DNA from: Chloranthus sessilifolius
Lineage: Eukaryota; Streptophyta; Magnoliopsida; Chloranthales; Chloranthaceae
DNA: 64,000 nt
Assembly (NCBI GenBank): GCA_021018995.1
Contig: CM037587.1
Location: 89,091,251 to 89,155,250 of the forward strand
Direction: 5' to 3'
Shown: positions 44,419 to 55,300 of the stretch, in pieces
Position numbering within the stretch: the first letter of the stretch is position 1
Layout of the letters: each line of letters opens with the position of its first letter
Program-made: the position numbers and the translations under genes
The notes under the pieces: model-generated
Told to the model about the DNA's origin: nothing
Seen by the model: only the letters and a program-made list of their open reading frames with translations
Database searches by the model: none

Positions 44419-45466
44419 GAAGGGGAAAGTGGACACCTGCTTCAAGATCATCAAGTCAAACTGGGACCTCAGACGTAGTTCCAGATGCTTCATCCCCAGG
44501 TCCTTGCAACGACTTTTATGCCAGCTGCTCATGAGGGGGTATGTGAACTCATTTGAGAAGAGGAGGGGGTGGCCCAGCTTGAAATACAAATATCCCCAAA
44601 TATGAAAGGATGTACAAATAGGAAAATATGTCAAAAGAAAGCAAAAAGACAAGCCATGGGTGATGGAAAATGAAAAAAATCAATCACCTTGATCGCAAGC
44701 CAGAAGCTGAGAACCAAGGCCATATCCCCAACTGAGGCCCTAACCAAACTAGCCATCAACACGGCATATCCTGCTCTGGTCCGGATCCACCAACTCGTCA
44801 ATATCAAACTGATCAACCAGCCAGGATAGCTTGACCTCGGAGCTAGTCATATTTCGGGAGGTGGGGTAATCCTCGATCAACTAAATCACATTCGCACGGT
44901 CTGTTATGCGGGGAGGAACCACCGGTATCCCTCTAATCTCGATCCCGATAATGATAGCCTAGTTCACTGGGTGATGGTCATCTCGGACATGGACATATAG
45001 AAGGTCATCGTCTCAGGCTGGAACCGCTCCACCAGGGCCTTCACGTAGGCCATATCCCTCCTCATGGTTGGGCACAACAAAAAGTCCCCAAAGCTGGCCT
45101 AGGCCAGAAGGAACCTCACAACTTAGGGAAGATGAGTGTAGAGGCGCTGGAGGTCGAACCAGCCTCCACGGAACATGATTGGGGGCAGGGGCTTCATCAA
45201 GAGAACAAGGAATGTTAGATTCAAAAGCAAAGAGACCCGAGCAAAAAAAATATATTTCCAAAGAATACATCTTTTACCTTGCTAGCTATACCAAAGTTGA
45301 AAATATGAGTGTACTGCTGATGCAGTAACCCACAGCATGCGAATTCGCCCTGCATTTCCCACTAGTCGCGAGAAGAGCGCTGCACCTGAATAAGGCACTC
45401 CCCTCTGGCACCATAAGTCACATCGAGACCACCCTCCTAACCCTGCTCTTCTTTGCTTGACATCCT
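43249..45466 (-). pseudogene. Element B antisense gene 1: spliced plant-mobile-domain-like pseudogene
   Basis: Seven exons read on the minus strand, all with GT-AG boundaries: 45466-45278, 45191-44688, 44578-44437, 44331-43955, 43865-43629, 43532-43466, 43374-43249. An acceptor (CCCCCTTTTAG) just before exon 1 suggests another exon upstream. Exon 2 carries YVKALVERFQPETMTFYMSM then EMTIT, and after a shift RNVIxLIEDYP-like text and SEVKLSWLVDQFD. Exon 4 has SRLFIDRHIIFF, then WVRAYYLGERVVHQYW. These resemble the plant mobile domain (PMD) in order and spacing, from memory. Stops (for example at codon 9 of exon 1) make it non-functional. Antisense extra genes downstream of integrase are known for Tat elements. 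The GA-rich run at 44388-44421 lies in an intron. Confidence 0.6.
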
Positions 45467-46260
45467 AAAAGGGGGACAGGCAGCAGGTGCATAAATAATC
45501 ATCATCATTGACCAAAATCAGAATCAAGTCATCAAGGGCATCGTCAACATATCAGATCAAAGGAAGGTAAGTATGCCTCATTCATTCATAAAAAAACTTT
45601 TAAATCCAAAACCAAAAAATATATCCTCACCATTTTGTGTTAAATTCAGAAAGGCCGCCAAAGGACGACCTCAAAATAGCCCATACATTTTAACAACTTT
45701 TTTTCTCCTCTCAAAATTTCAATCAAAAATCTCCACAAAGCATATATATTATGGGTGGGGATGCATTAAAAAAAAAATCAATCAAAATCGAATCACTTTC
45801 CCCCCCATGTATTTCAAAAATCAAATCACGCTCGTATAGAGGGAAATCAAGATTTTTGAACAAAAATTCATCCATTTTCCAAAAAGAATTCCATAAAAAA
45901 TCAAAATACACCTTTTTTTCAAACAAAAATTCACACAAATGGGTGCAACCTTCACAAAATAAATCACACAAGCAAAAGAGATCATCTAAATCCAAAAACC
46001 CTAACCACATTGGAAATAAATCAAGATAAATCAAAGAAAATAGGGTTTAAAATGATTAACTTGAAGAAGAAATGAACCCTAGAATTGGCGGGAGAAGGCG
46101 TGATTAATCGGCAATGACGAACAATGGCGCGATGTCAAGGTTCAATCGAATCAAGAGCACACAAGGAGAGCCTTCTGTTTCGGGAGAGGAGGGAGGGGGG
46201 GAGAAATTTTTGAAAAAACACCCTCCCTACTCGGGCCCGGCCAATTTAAGGCACCTTTTT
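45467..46260 (-). promoter_or_regulatory. Candidate leader and promoter region of the antisense gene
   Basis: Minus strand. A CTAGGGTTCATTTC leader-like stretch with T-rich sequence and further AGGGTTT boxes near 45990-46080 looks like a plant 5' UTR. No clean TATA was fixed. The frames on either strand at 45573-46034 are low-complexity and not accepted. Confidence 0.3.
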
Positions 46261-46430
46261 GCCTAGCATGTATAATATACACGCTAGGCTTAAAATTGCC
46301 AGATTTGGCCTAGAGTGTATAATATACATGCTAGGCTTAAATTGGCTAGATTTGGCCTAGCGTGTATAATATACACGCTAGGCATAAATCCGACAGATTT
46401 TGCCTAGTATGTATAACATACACGCTAGGC
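46261..46430. repeat. Tandem array of four 29-bp palindromes, 47-bp period
   Basis: Copies at 46261-46289, 46308-46336, 46355-46383 and 46402-46430, exactly 47 bp apart. The consensus half is GCCTAGCGTGTATA, then a central A, then its reverse complement. Copies differ by one to three substitutions. The 18-bp spacer is AT-rich (AAATTG, then AGATTTG). The same palindrome occurs again in the LTR at 47653-47840. Confidence 0.9.
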
Positions 46431-47323
46431 TTACTCCTCCCTTACACACATGTGTGTTCCTTCTTTTTTAGGTGCATACGTAGGTGTAACCCTAAATATA
46501 TATATATATATATATAAAGAAGAAGAGAAAAAAAGAAAAAAAAGAGAAAAAAAAAAAAAGAAGAGAGAAGAAAAAATGGAAAGAAAAAAATAGAAAAAGG
46601 AAGAACCAGTGGCGCACATCCCAAGGAACGCACCAACTTCCATTCAATCCGCTTGGGGATTATGATAAAATAAATTGTTTAGGGACGATGAGTACGTTCA
46701 AAATCCCGAACAAATATCAACAAAAAAAAAACACACAAACAAAAAAATATATATGACATTTTAAAAGAGCAGCACACACTCCTAAAAAGTGTTGTGACAT
46801 CAATATTCGCTCCACTCAGGTAGATGTGCAAAATTATCTCTGGGATCAAAGAGTTCACTCAGAGACCTCAAACCCTACCTCGCGTAGGGGTACCCATGAC
46901 CAGTCAAATGGGGCAATCAATACCTCACAAAATTGGACACAAAATGTGGACCTACGCGTCTTTGTTTCACACCAATCTTTAAGTATGGATCGATCACCCC
47001 CCGCTCGCGCGGCTATTTTGTTCAGAATGAAACTCAAATATCACACCTCATTAAACCATATAGGAGCGGACGGACGTTTTTTCCAGCATATTGGGCATTC
47101 GCAACTCACACCATCTCGGTCATGCCCAGTAATATCACTAAGTGCTTGGGGACCGATAACCTTGAGGAACAAACATTTTTCCCGACATACAGGGCTTTCG
47201 TGTGCTCACTATGTTACCATTTGATGTTTGCGGTTCGCTTTGAATACAGCGGACCCGTTAGCGTGCCTTGGGCCTCTTTGGATGTCTTTTTCTTTAGCAT
47301 TCGATCATTAGTGATCGGATACC
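46431..47323 (+). other. Element B terminal 3' untranslated region
   Basis: No gene supported. Contains an AT dinucleotide run near 46496-46516 and A/G-rich low-complexity DNA to 46610. The plus-strand frame 46933-47442 crosses into the LTR and has no family signal. Confidence 0.5.
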
Positions 47324-47336
47324 AAAGAGGGGCATA
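47324..47336 (+). other. Element B polypurine tract
   Basis: AAAGAGGGGCATA directly before the LTR start TGTAGATACCC at 47337. Confidence 0.8.
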
Positions 47337-48832
47337 TGTAGATACCCAAATTTGGCCCAAGGCCCGATTGAAATATACTTCGAGAAAGGCGCACCCCCGA
47401 GCTTTCGATAGCACTTCTCAAACTCTTAGGAATCGACCCTAACCTGTAGAGCCCCTCCTCGGACCTGTTTGAACTCTCATGGGCCATGGTTAGAGAGGTG
47501 TACCAAGACTCGCTGGGACTTCTACTACAACTAAATCAATCACCATTGGAATATAGAGGTCTCCAGCTTTCCAACGAGCCAAAAATACCCCGATCCAAGT
47601 CATACACCGAAAGTTATGGCGATCCAATTCTGGGCTGAGGTGGGGGCATTTTACCTAGCGTGTATAATATACACGCTATGCCATTTCTGAGGGAATTTTG
47701 CCTAGCGTGTATAATATACATGTTAGGCCATTTTCTGGAAGAATTTGGCCTAGCATGTAAGCCAAATGGGCCCCACTGCGGGCTCTGAACTTCTCACAGG
47801 CACGTGCATATGCCTAGCGTGTATAATATACACTCTAGGCTTAACTACAGTAACTATGAGATTTTTCCTGAATTTCACTTTTAGTGTTTGACTTGTTGAC
47901 CATCCCCATGTTTAGGATGGGTTCTTTTAGGACTGTTGCACCCCAATTTACCCTATTTGCAACCTCCTAGTCATTTGAAACCCCACCCTATCATCTACCA
48001 TTGAACCCATTCTCACACCTAACCATGACCTTGAAGAACTCAAAAATTAGATTTAGGATTACCTAATTGCTAACCCAATTAAGACTTTAACCCTCACTAA
48101 CCCTCTCCATTTCTATAAATAGAGAGGCACCCCTCTCTTTACAAAGGCTTGAAAAATTTTCCAAAGAGATAAATATTAGAGATTTGCTTCTCCCATTTGG
48201 TGCACCAAACCCATATAAATTCCAGAACTCAAAACCCTCCCTTAGACCCCATCTTCCACCAAAAATCCCTTAGCCTCGGTGAGAACTACCCCCTAGTCTT
48301 CTTCTCCTACCTCTTAGCTATCAAGCCTTAGAGGTTAGAACCCATCTTCCAACCCCTCAAGCTATCAAAAGCTCATCAAGGGCACCCACGCGGAGGTCCG
48401 CATCAGTGCTACAAGGGCCCGAGAGCTCTGGCTCTCCCCTCTATTCCTCTACCTTCTTTGCTTTTCCCCTATCCTTGAATTTGCGCCGTTACGCCACCGA
48501 AATTTCGGTGATTGCGGGGGGCACAAATAGGATCAAAGTTCCTTCGGGCAAGAGGAAGTGTTGTTGTATTTTTATTTTTATTTTTTCTTTTGGCCATAAG
48601 TAGAGACCACTTACAAGTGGATTGATCGAGTGCCTAACACCTTCCCAATCGATAACCGAAGCCCCTACCCAAGAGACTTTCGCGTTGATTGGATCAAAGT
48701 CATATTTTTAGCACTTCGGTGCTCATCATATCGATTTGAGTATCCCGGGACACCAAAAGCTCTGGGTGGCGACTCTAAGTTTGTAGTAAAGAGCTCATCG
48801 TCGTGACGGACTCGCGAGAGCGCACGACTACA
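47337..48832 (+). repeat. Element B 3' LTR
   Basis: Starts TGTAGATACCC after a PPT. The end is placed at about 48832 (CTACACA), just before sequence homologous to Gag of F. A PBS-like TGGCGACTCTAAG at 48767 lies inside. If that were the real PBS, the LTR would end near 48766 and be shared with F as its 5' LTR. Contains four more copies (one half-length) of the palindrome at 47653, 47700, 47748 and 47812. Confidence 0.7.
48114..48121 (+). promoter_or_regulatory. TATA box of element B LTR
   Basis: TATAAATA in TTCTATAAATAGAGAG, a strong match to plant TATA context. Transcription would start roughly 30 bp downstream. Confidence 0.65.
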
Positions 48833-49698
48833 CACCACTTCAACCTTAACCTTCACCGAATCCAATCCCAAAGAACTATGACCCCATCACACACTGCAAT
48901 TTCTATTAGGAGCCGGGATATCCAACTGATCGTTGCTTTCCTTTAAAGCACGCAATACAAGACTTAATTGAAACAAGAAAAATTATCCCTCCAGCACCTC
49001 CCCAAGATAATCAGCACACCAATATTCTTCAAGTGCATTGCCACCCCACCCACAAGTAAGGATGGATCCAAGGGCCACCATTAATATGTTGGAGGAAGGG
49101 ATGGAAGAGTTCGATCCCTCAAAATACATCAACATAGAAGAGAGTTTAAAGTCACCAGGCCAATGGAGCTAGGGGAATGAGGTCATAGGGGTGATCGAGC
49201 CATTGAACTTAGCCGATTACTTCCCAATTCCGACACCCCAAACAATACCTCTGGACTTAAGGATGTTTTTCCCTGCACCCGCGCCTGTTAACCATGTCCA
49301 GCCCAATTTTTACTCACCCTAAATATATCAACCATTCCCAACACCAATAGCCGATCACTATGTGTCACCCAATCCATCGCCAGTACCAATTCAATACAAT
49401 TAGCCTAATTTTGCTCCACCCCTAATCAATCCACCTCTAGTACCACTCCATTACAATGGTCCTAATTTTATCACACCCCCACCAGTTTATTCATCTCCAG
49501 CACCAGTCAACCAGGTCTGGCCTAATTTTATTACGCTGTTAATCTGGGAATCTCTTATCACCTTTCGGACCTGCCTATGATCCCCACCAAGTCCCGCTCG
49601 ACTACAGTCAAACGGATGTCAATGCTAGCAGTAACAATATATGGGTCGTCGAGTTCATTACCCGATCAGGAAGGATCTCAAAGTAGCCTGAGGTACGG
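48833..49698 (+). pseudogene. Element F Gag C-terminal remnant and linker
   Basis: Aligns with B 7850-8700. The zinc-knuckle remnant is at 48890-48950 (THCNFY then CFPLKHAIQDLIE), followed by a Pro-rich stretch 49200-49560 with repeated PLVPLHYNGPNF-like units. Stops throughout. The N-terminal Gag domain is absent. Confidence 0.6.
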
Positions 49699-50535
49699 AT
49701 GCCAGCCCAACTTGAAGAAAAAAGGGAACCAGTAATAGAACACCCCATGGAAAAAATGAGTAGAGAGCACGCGTTAGAAATACAGCTCAAAAGAACGTTA
49801 GCTCACATCACCATCTGGGACTTGCTGATGACATCTTTGCCCCACTTCCAAGCTCTAATGGGGGCACTGAAAGATGCTCATGTCTCCGATAAAGTTTCCC
49901 TAGACGAGGTGGGATAGATGATTGGACAATTGTTGGCTCCTAATGTCATCTCATTTTCAGGCGCTGATCTCCCGACCGATGGAGGCAACCATTCTAGATC
50001 CCTCAATATCACAGTCAAAATCAGGAATTTGGTAATACCGCTTATATTAGTAGACAATGGTTCGACATTAAATGTGTGCCCACTGCGAACCGCGACCAAG
50101 ATTAGGGTCGACCCGTCTATGTTCTAACCAGTAAGAACAAGCATAAGAGTGTTCGATAATACGAGGAGAGAAGTGATAGGAGAAGTCAATCTTGAGCTCA
50201 CCATTGGGCCAATGACCTTCTCCATCCAGTTCCAAGTCATGGATATTAAATCCACCTTCAATCTATTACTAAGGCGCTCATGGCTGCGCGAAGTCGGGGC
50301 AATACCTTTGACTTTGTATCAAAAACTCAGGTTTATATCAGAGCAGAAGGTCATCACTATCATAGGCAAAGGGTGGGAAGAAAGAGAGAAAATGGCCCAC
50401 AACATCGAGAACCTTAAGGTGTTGGATGTGCCACACACAGCTGAAGACACAGATCTCCATAATTTTCAATATAATGTATCAGTAGTGTCACCTGAACCCC
50501 TTGGAAAGGTCACCCAGAAGACTGGGGAGGAATGA
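49699..50535 (+). pseudogene. Element F retropepsin
   Basis: Three open pieces broken by single stops: 49699-49917 (HITIWDLLMTSLPHFQALMG), 49918-50127 with the active site ILVDNGSTLNVCPL, and 50149-50535 with FQVMDIKSTFNLLLRRSWL. The Asp of DNGS is kept, unlike B. The C-terminal LLLGR motif of B reads LLLRR here, so the conserved Gly is lost. A TAG near 49915, a TAA near 50125 and this change make it inactive as read. Confidence 0.75.
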
Positions 50536-51070
50536 TTGCGGCAGTAGCTATGTCAAGAAGTGGGGCTACCAAAAAGGGAAAGGCTTAGGTCCTCGCCTAC
50601 AAGGCAGGAGAGACCCAGTCAGAGCGAAAGGCGGTCAACATGTTAAATTCGGCTTAGGCTACAAGCCTACCAAAGAAGAAGTCTAGGAGGCCAAGGAGAA
50701 GACCCGAACCATTGTCGTGGCCAAAGCCAGGGGATAGACCTAGAAGATGAACCCCGATCGCAGCCTTACATCTGAAGCACTTTCATGAGACCAGGGGTAA
50801 AAAAGCTGACCCGCATAAACCAGTTACCATCCACGAGACCAACCCAAAATCATCCCCCTAGAAATCAAAAAAGACCTCGCTTCCTTGCGACTTTTTGAGG
50901 AGGAGGTACCCTCACCTATATGGCCACCTTCTTTATCCCACCCTAAGCCCATGTTAACTTTTGAGGACCAGGTCCCAAGTGAGCCAATGATAAACATGAT
51001 GGAGGCTGACCCTCAAAAGTCAACTCAATTAGCTTCCTCCATAAGGCCAGATAAAGGTGCAGCACCTCAA
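50536..51070 (+). pseudogene. Element F G-patch and pol linker
   Basis: The G-patch-like segment at 50560-50690 (KKGKGLGPRLQGRRDPV, then FGLGYKPTKEEV) matches that of B. The following linker to 51070 is acidic and Pro-rich (FEEEVPSP, then MMEADPQKSTQLASS) and aligns with B 9796-10109. Confidence 0.6.
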
Positions 51071-51373
51071 GTGAGGAACTAGGCTTCGATGCCCCTAACT
51101 CTGGAAGCATCAAATGGTCATAAATATGGAACCAGCTTCCAAAAAAAAAATAACTTATAAAAAGTGAGATTAGCCCTTGGCAGGCAATACCATGTGTATA
51201 TAGAGACCCACCTTGCCAAGGGCCCATCTCCGAAGAAAGGGAAAACCATAAAAAACTAGAAAAAATATAAAAAACTCAAAAAATATTATCTTTTAAAATT
51301 CTCGAGAAAATCAAGAAAAATGATGCCTTAATTGAAGAGCTTGCCCGACATGAAGTCAACCTCTTTCTTGTAG
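51071..51373 (+). other. Candidate intron in element F pol
   Basis: Begins GTGAGG after CCTCAA and ends TTTCTTGTAG, the same places as in B (10110-10377). The inside is non-coding. Shares the GGCAATACCATGTGTATATA core with B. Same phase caveat as B. Confidence 0.45.
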
Positions 51374-52680
51374 AAATATAAGAAGTGGTAGGAGTCATGG
51401 ATCTGGATGGTGAGGACTTAATCGAGGAGCTTCCCAATGAGCTCCTTGAACAATACGCTGATTTTGACCATGGCCCAACCCAAATTGTTGAAGAGACTGA
51501 AGATGTCAATCTGGGCACCAATGAGGTTCCTAGAATCACAAAGATCGGAATGTCGCTATCTCTCGATGAAAGAAAAAGCATGATTGATTTCCTTCGGTCA
51601 TATCAAGACGTCTTTACATGGTCATATGAGGATATGCCTAGTTTGAATACCAATTTGGTCAAGCATGAGTTGCCACTATATCCAGACGTTAAGCCAGTCA
51701 AGCAGAAATTAAGGCGACTCAGGCCGAAATAGATGCTAAAAGTGAAGGATGATATCATAAAGCAGTACGACGCAGGGTTTCTCATGGTCTCCAAATTCCC
51801 ACAGTGGTTGGCCAGCATCGTCTCGGTGCCCAAGAAGGATGGAAAGGTTCGCATGTACGTTGACTTCAGGAATCTCAACAAGGAGAGCCTGAAAGACAAC
51901 TTTCCATTGCCACACATCGATATCTTGGTCGACAACACTGCCAGGCATGGAATGCTCTCATTCATGGATAGGTTTTCCGATTATAATCAAATCAAAATGG
52001 CAGAAGCAGACTAAGAAAATACATCTTCCATCACTCCATGGGACACCTTCTGCTATCGAGTCATGCTATTCGAGTTAAAGAATGCTAGAGCAACGTACCA
52101 AAGGCGATGATAGCACTATTCCATGACATGATGCACCGAGAAATTGAGGTGTACGTTGACGACATGATCGCCAAGTCACAAGAGAGAGGTGATCATCTGG
52201 TGAACCTCCAAAAGCTATTCAAAAGACAACGAAAGTATAGGTTGCATCTAAACCCTCAGAAATACGCATTCAGCACCATGTCCAGAAAATTATTGAGTTT
52301 CATCATCAGCAGAAGAGGTATCGAAGTTGACCCAATCAAGGTGATATCCATCGTAGAAATGCCTCCACCATCTATCGAGAAAGTGGTCAGAGGCTTCTTA
52401 GGTAGAATACAGTACATTAGTCGGTTCATTGCACAGTTAACTCCTATCTGCACCCTAATTTTTAAGCTGCTAAGAAAAGATTCGCCCATTGAGTGGAACG
52501 ATGACTGTCAAACAGCATTTGATAAAATCAAGAGCTATCTTCCCAACCCCTCAGTTTTGGTACCACCAGTACCTGGGAGACTGCTCTTAATATACCTCTC
52601 AATGACGAAAGTTTTGATGGGATGTATCCTAGGGCAGCACGATGAAATTGGAAAAAGAGAACAACCGATCTACTACCTGA
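51374..52680 (+). pseudogene. Element F reverse transcriptase (to G insertion)
   Basis: Open pieces 51385-51732 (LSLDERKSMIDFLRSYQDVF, then KHELPLYPDVKPVKQKLRRL), 51733-52014 (ASIVSVPKKDGKVRM, then HIDILVDN and FMDRFSDYNQIKM) and 52107-52680. The last has the intact catalytic box YVDDMI (52152-52166), then FIISRRGIEVDPIKV and GFLGRIQYISRFI. TAG, TAA and a one-base loss near 52103 break it. Block A reads MDRFSDY where B reads MDGFSGY. It is cut at 52680 by element G inside the RNase H. Confidence 0.85.
52676..52680 (+). repeat. Left target-site duplication of element G
   Basis: CCTGA pairs with CCTGA at 59883-59887. Joining F across G restores YYLSKKFT-type RNase H sequence as in B near 11680. 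Confidence 0.85.
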
Positions 52681-52695
52681 GCGGTGCCAAAAACT
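52681..52695 (-). other. PBS-derived extension outside element G 3' LTR
   Basis: The plus strand reads GCGGTGCCAAAAACT between the target duplication (52680) and the LTR (52696). It equals the internal sequence at 57260-57274 next to the 5' LTR, that is PBS plus spacer. Confidence 0.8.
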
Positions 52696-55300
52696 TGTTG
52701 ATATATTTTAAAATGCTTGCTGCTATTTTATTGGAAAATAGTGGAGGAAAATAAATCAAGAGTGAAGAGATGCAAAATGGGTTAAACAGCAAGTTTAAAA
52801 TACACAACCTGTAAGATACAAGGCTGTTGTAGCAAGTTTTGAGTAAGTAAGAGTTTATCCCACAGAGAAATTGATCTAGAACCCAAAAAAGGTTGTATTA
52901 GTAAGCTCTGGCTACAGATCTGGCAATCCTAGAGAAGAAAGTTGGGTGTTACAACTATACTAAATTAAAACTAAAAGAACAGAAAGAAAGTACAGTTCTA
53001 TCCTAAAGAAAGGGTTTATGAAGAAGGTGATGATAGTGTGTGTTAAAATACAGATAAAAATTGATGGGAAATAGGCAACTAAGCTAAGGTTATTTCAGTC
53101 ATGTAACTCAGACCTAGAGCCTTCTCTGCAGTAATCCTTCAGATGGCTATAAGCACATCTGCAAGGTAGAAGAATCTAACTCAACTCCTGTGGTCCAACC
53201 TAGTCACTTAAGGCTATAACTTGTCTACTTCAATGGTCACAGACTATCCAATAAAAATGATCAAACCACATGAGTTAAATCAAAAAACTAATCTGATCTA
53301 AGGGAATGGACTGATCTTAAGCCTATAACCTGTCCACTTAAATGGTCATAGATTATCCAATAGATTTCCTCCAACCAATGGATCAAATCAAAACATGAAG
53401 ATCATTGCAGACACTATGTTTGCCAGGCTACAAGCTCAGGCATTCATAGGAGCAAACAGCTCTTGAAAAATTAGTAGAAACCACAGTTATTCAAAAGTTA
53501 TTTGGAGACATAGATGCAGCTGATCATTATTATAAGTGGCTTGCAATGACTCAGCTCACAAGTCTACAATCTCTATAGAGAATCAGATCTAACCTCTGAT
53601 GATGGTCATGTAAAATAGAGGGGAGCTTTTCCCTGCCACAACCACTCAGATGGCTACAAGCTCAAGTGCAGAGGATAAAAATCCATCTCAGTTCTATGGC
53701 TTAGAATCACCCTAGGGCTATAATCTGGCCACTCAAATGGTCACAAGCTATCCACAGAGGCTATCCAAATCACAGAAGACTGAGATGGAATAAAAAAATT
53801 GCTACAACCACCATGGTCACAGGGCTACAAGCTCAAGCTTCCATAGGTGCTTCAAATAAGTAAAATCCTATGTGTATGGCATAGATCAAAGAATACCATG
53901 GACACATAGGAAAACAATATATTGAATAAGCATTAAACCAAACATTTCATTGATTTAAATAAAGACTTACAATGAAAGTCCTCAAGACAGCAGCCTTGTG
54001 CAGAATAGCCCTCAACAGGTCCCAATGTGTACACAACCCATTACAAAACTGAATTAAACTATGCCTAATTGCTTACAAAGATTATAGCCAGCAAGTGATG
54101 GGATAAGGAAGAAGAAAAAGGGAAAAAAAAAATAATGATCTAAACCTACCCCTAATCTACTAGAGCTCAGCCGACTGAGGTTGAAGGAAAAGATAGAAAA
54201 ATTAGCTAAGTTACAGCTTATATACTCAGTGCTTAATGCGTTGGCCAATAGGAGAGCAACCCTTAATTTTATGGTAGATGTGGCTTCTTTATAGCTATTA
54301 GATGCCTTGGGATGTGTGCATAGAGATCAAGGCCTCAGGATGTGTGCCCTAGACCTGGGGAAATCTCCAAAGTATCCATGAGTATGGAAATAGAAAGCAG
54401 GAGTCCATACTTGGCGAGGCTAGGTCTGCTTGATTTACTCCTCTCAAGGCTTGTTGCGCGATTGACGTAGCTACAAAAGAGTGCTCGCGAGGATGAATTT
54501 GCAGTGACTGGTCTCAGCTTACGCAGTGGAGCTTCAAGTGTTTCCCGTCGTGAGGGTCTCGCATAGATGGGTTTGGATCTCGCGAGGACCCTTGTGCAGT
54601 GAGTATCACAACTCGCGTGGATGGTTTAGGCTTTGACACACTCGAGAGTTGCACCAGAGATTTTCTAGGACTCTCCCCTCTTGAGCTACGCGAGAGCTGC
54701 GCGAGCGGCTAGAGCCTTCTGTATGAATGGACCGCATGAGAACTATGCGCACGGCTATTTTGAGACTTTGATCCCCGTGAGAGCTTTGCGAGCTGGATTT
54801 CTAAGACTTCTAATGCGCGAGTGCTTCGCGAGTAGTTAGAGTGTGGAGAGTAAATGAACCTTGTGATGGCTGCGTGAGGTAGCTCCTTGAGGCCATTTCT
54901 TCATTGAGCTATGCGAGTTTGCATATGTTATAGGCCTTTGAACCTCGTGCCAACTGTGCGGGGCAATTTTCTGTGTTCTACTGTTGTGCCTCTTCTGTAG
55001 CAGCAGCATCCAATACTTGAGTCCACCAACCATTCCTCCTCTGGACTTCTAGGGTCCACCTTGGCATGCAATATGGTCACCATGGTGTGTGCCACCAAGG
55101 TGCATTCTCTATTCTTGCCTCAACTCCACATCTTAGCTTGAATTCTCTCACTTTTTTGCTTCAAAAATATCGACTTTGTACTAAGCTGCAACTGTTATTA
55201 CTAACTACAAAACATACTACACAAAGGATTATTAGATAGCTCAAAGGTATAGTAAAGGCTAGGTTAAGAGGTGAAAAGCGGTACTTTTCAGTGAATAACA
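52696..55300 (-). repeat. Element G 3' LTR
   Basis: Plus-strand ends TGTTGATATATT and GAATAACA, 2605 bp. Pairs with 57275-59882. GCGA/CGCGAG-rich region at 54400-54980. Confidence 0.9.
54218..54224 (-). promoter_or_regulatory. TATA box of element G 3' LTR
   Basis: Minus strand TATATAA in GAGTATATAAGC, as in the D LTR. Confidence 0.5.

Larger units (their letters stand above)
7265..48832 (+). mobile_element. Element B: Tat-type Ty3 retrotransposon split by element C
   Basis: Plus-strand element in two visible parts, 7265-12054 and 39270 to about 48832, separated by element C. In order: Gag C-terminal half, protease, G-patch, candidate intron, RT, RNase H, second (archaeal-type) RNase H, truncated integrase, long 3' region with two antisense pseudogenes, palindrome array, PPT and 3' LTR. 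Its 5' LTR and Gag N-terminus should lie beyond element A, left of the window. The reading frame continues across C (second RNase H linker before, domain after), which proves the two parts belong together. Confidence 0.85.

Noticed and set aside
46261-46430. CRISPR-like regular repeat array
   Set aside because: Spacers are near-identical AT-rich units, repeats are palindromes, and the context is a plant retrotransposon; there are no unique spacers.
46431-46643. Phe/Ser-rich minus-strand frames of 64-70 codons
   Set aside because: They are products of the AT run and A/G-rich low-complexity DNA.
46933-47442. 169-codon plus-strand frame across the LTR start
   Set aside because: It crosses the PPT and LTR boundary and shows no family motif.
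48767-48779. Primer-binding site of F
   Set aside because: TGGCGACTC fits a Tat PBS, but it lies inside the likely LTR and is followed by LTR-like sequence, so it is kept only as an alternative.
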